From Planctomycetaceae bacterium (GTDB lineage Bacteria; Planctomycetota; Phycisphaerae; Tepidisphaerales; Tepidisphaeraceae), in NCBI GenBank assembly GCA_027487775.1, contig JAIYCY010000032.1, positions 124,001 to 188,000 of the forward strand: a stretch of 64,000 nt of DNA, in the 5' to 3' direction. Under the pieces are notes generated by a model that ran no database searches, was not told where the DNA came from, and saw only the letters and a program-made list of their open reading frames with translations. A program made the position numbers and the translations under genes. The stretch's first letter is position 1; every line of letters begins with the position of its first letter. This document shows positions 63,557-64,000 of the stretch, piece after piece.

Positions 63557-64000
63557 TCACGGTCGTGTCATCATTGCCCTGACGTACGGCCATCCGCTCC
63601 ACACCGTCACGCCAGCCATCCCCCAGACCAACACGCTCATTCCAGTGCCGATCGTGCCTTGCCAATCGACGGGCAGGCTCGTCGCATGCGCCGCGTGCAA
63701 AAACCCGCACGCGATCGCGACGCTCTGCAGAATCATCTTCATCTTCCCTGCCCACTTGGCTGAGAAATCGCGTCCCGATCCTTCTGCCTCGCTCCGCAGT
63801 GCCGTGACCAACAATTCTCGTGCGAGCAAAATCACCACAATCGAAGGCGAAAACCGACTCGCATCACTCAAAGCCGGCCCTGCCAGATAAACCGCCGCTC
63901 CGAGCACCAAAATCTTGTCCGCAAAGGGGTCCACGATCCGACCAAACCGACTCACCACGCCCCACTTGCGCGCCAGGTATCCGTCCAACGCATCCGACAC
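63557..64000 (-). CDS. pgsA: CDP-alcohol phosphatidyltransferase, probably PgsA (cut by window end)
   Basis: The 3' portion (at least 147 codons) of a CDP-alcohol phosphatidyltransferase, most likely glycerol-3-phosphate 3-phosphatidyltransferase, which starts phosphatidylglycerol synthesis. The motif D-x2-D-G-x2-A-R-x8-G-x3-D-x3-D is complete (SDALDGYLARKWG, then FGRIVDPFADK). Hydrophobic helices follow (SPSIVVILLARELLVTALRS). The N-terminus is outside the window. The alternative family members (serine or inositol transferases) are less likely given LLARELLVTALR, typical of PgsA. Confidence 0.88.
   Translation of the reverse strand: MSDALDGYLARKWGVVSRFGRIVDPFADKILVLGAAVYLAGPALSDASRFSPSIVVILLARELLVTALRSEAEGSGRDFSAKWAGKMKMILQSVAIACGFLHAAHATSLPVDWQGTIGTGMSVLVWGMAGVTVWSGWPYVRAMMTRP

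Overview
The window looks like ordinary chromosome of a high-GC planctomycete, most likely of the Phycisphaerae type. This is inferred from gene content, not from a marker gene. The pointers are a MoxR/DUF58/von Willebrand cluster with a giant coiled-coil membrane protein, a PEP-CTERM protein, a pseudopilin-like protein with an H-x9-D-type C-terminus, a signal peptidase carrying a zinc-ribbon insertion, an NPCBM-like protein, and GC-rich coding sequence with frequent 4-bp ATGA gene overlaps. I saw no rRNA, tRNA, CRISPR array, transposase, integrase or phage gene.

Layout. 1-744 is the 3' part of leuA. 990-5553 holds a trypsin-like secreted protease and, convergent to it, RNase R, separated by a 9-copy 8-bp tandem repeat and a strong hairpin. 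5679-6908 (minus) holds a MoaD/ThiS sulfur carrier, a NIL-domain protein and a macro-domain protein. 7007-9813 (plus) holds a small membrane protein, class I fumarase and a 76-aa protein. 9842-26082 is dominated by a minus-strand block of MoxR ATPase, DUF58, BatA/VWA, VWA/GATase-like, a 1476-aa coiled-coil protein, an alpha/alpha-toroid repeat protein, an NPCBM-like protein and an HD phosphohydrolase. One opposite-strand polysaccharide deacetylase sits between moxR and the DUF58 gene.

26276-31039 (plus) is a tight run of fpg, a YdjC-like deacetylase and a YdiJ-like FAD/Fe-S oxidoreductase. 31151-34036 (minus) holds an S9 peptidase and an AlkA-like glycosylase. 34386-36857 holds an outer-membrane barrel and, divergent from it, an orphan ABC ATPase followed by an O6-alkylguanine transferase. 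ahcY (minus, 37056-38579) has a long leader with an operator-like inverted repeat. 38884-45413 (plus) runs rlmN, a pseudopilin-like gene, a glycosyltransferase-like gene, xylA and an unusual lepB. 45720-50122 (minus) holds HU, gmd, a Gfo/Idh oxidoreductase and a sensor kinase. Then come a KDG-kinase-like gene (plus), a 158-aa protein and queE (minus), a RegB/PrrB-like quinone-sensing kinase (plus), a PEP-CTERM protein (minus), a GHL10 glycoside-hydrolase-like protein (plus), two glycosyltransferases (minus), a pseudo-receiver protein and two related small basic proteins (plus), uppP and the end of pgsA (minus).

Themes. Envelope and polysaccharide functions recur (uppP, pgsA, lepB, gmd, three glycosyltransferases, two deacetylase families, GHL10, porin-like barrel, PEP-CTERM). 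DNA and alkylation repair is represented three times between 26 and 37 kb (fpg, AlkA-like, MGMT). The least explained items are the MoxR-VWA-coiled-coil block, the paired small basic proteins at 61.4-62.4 kb, the MoaD-NIL pair, and the domain insertions in LepB.
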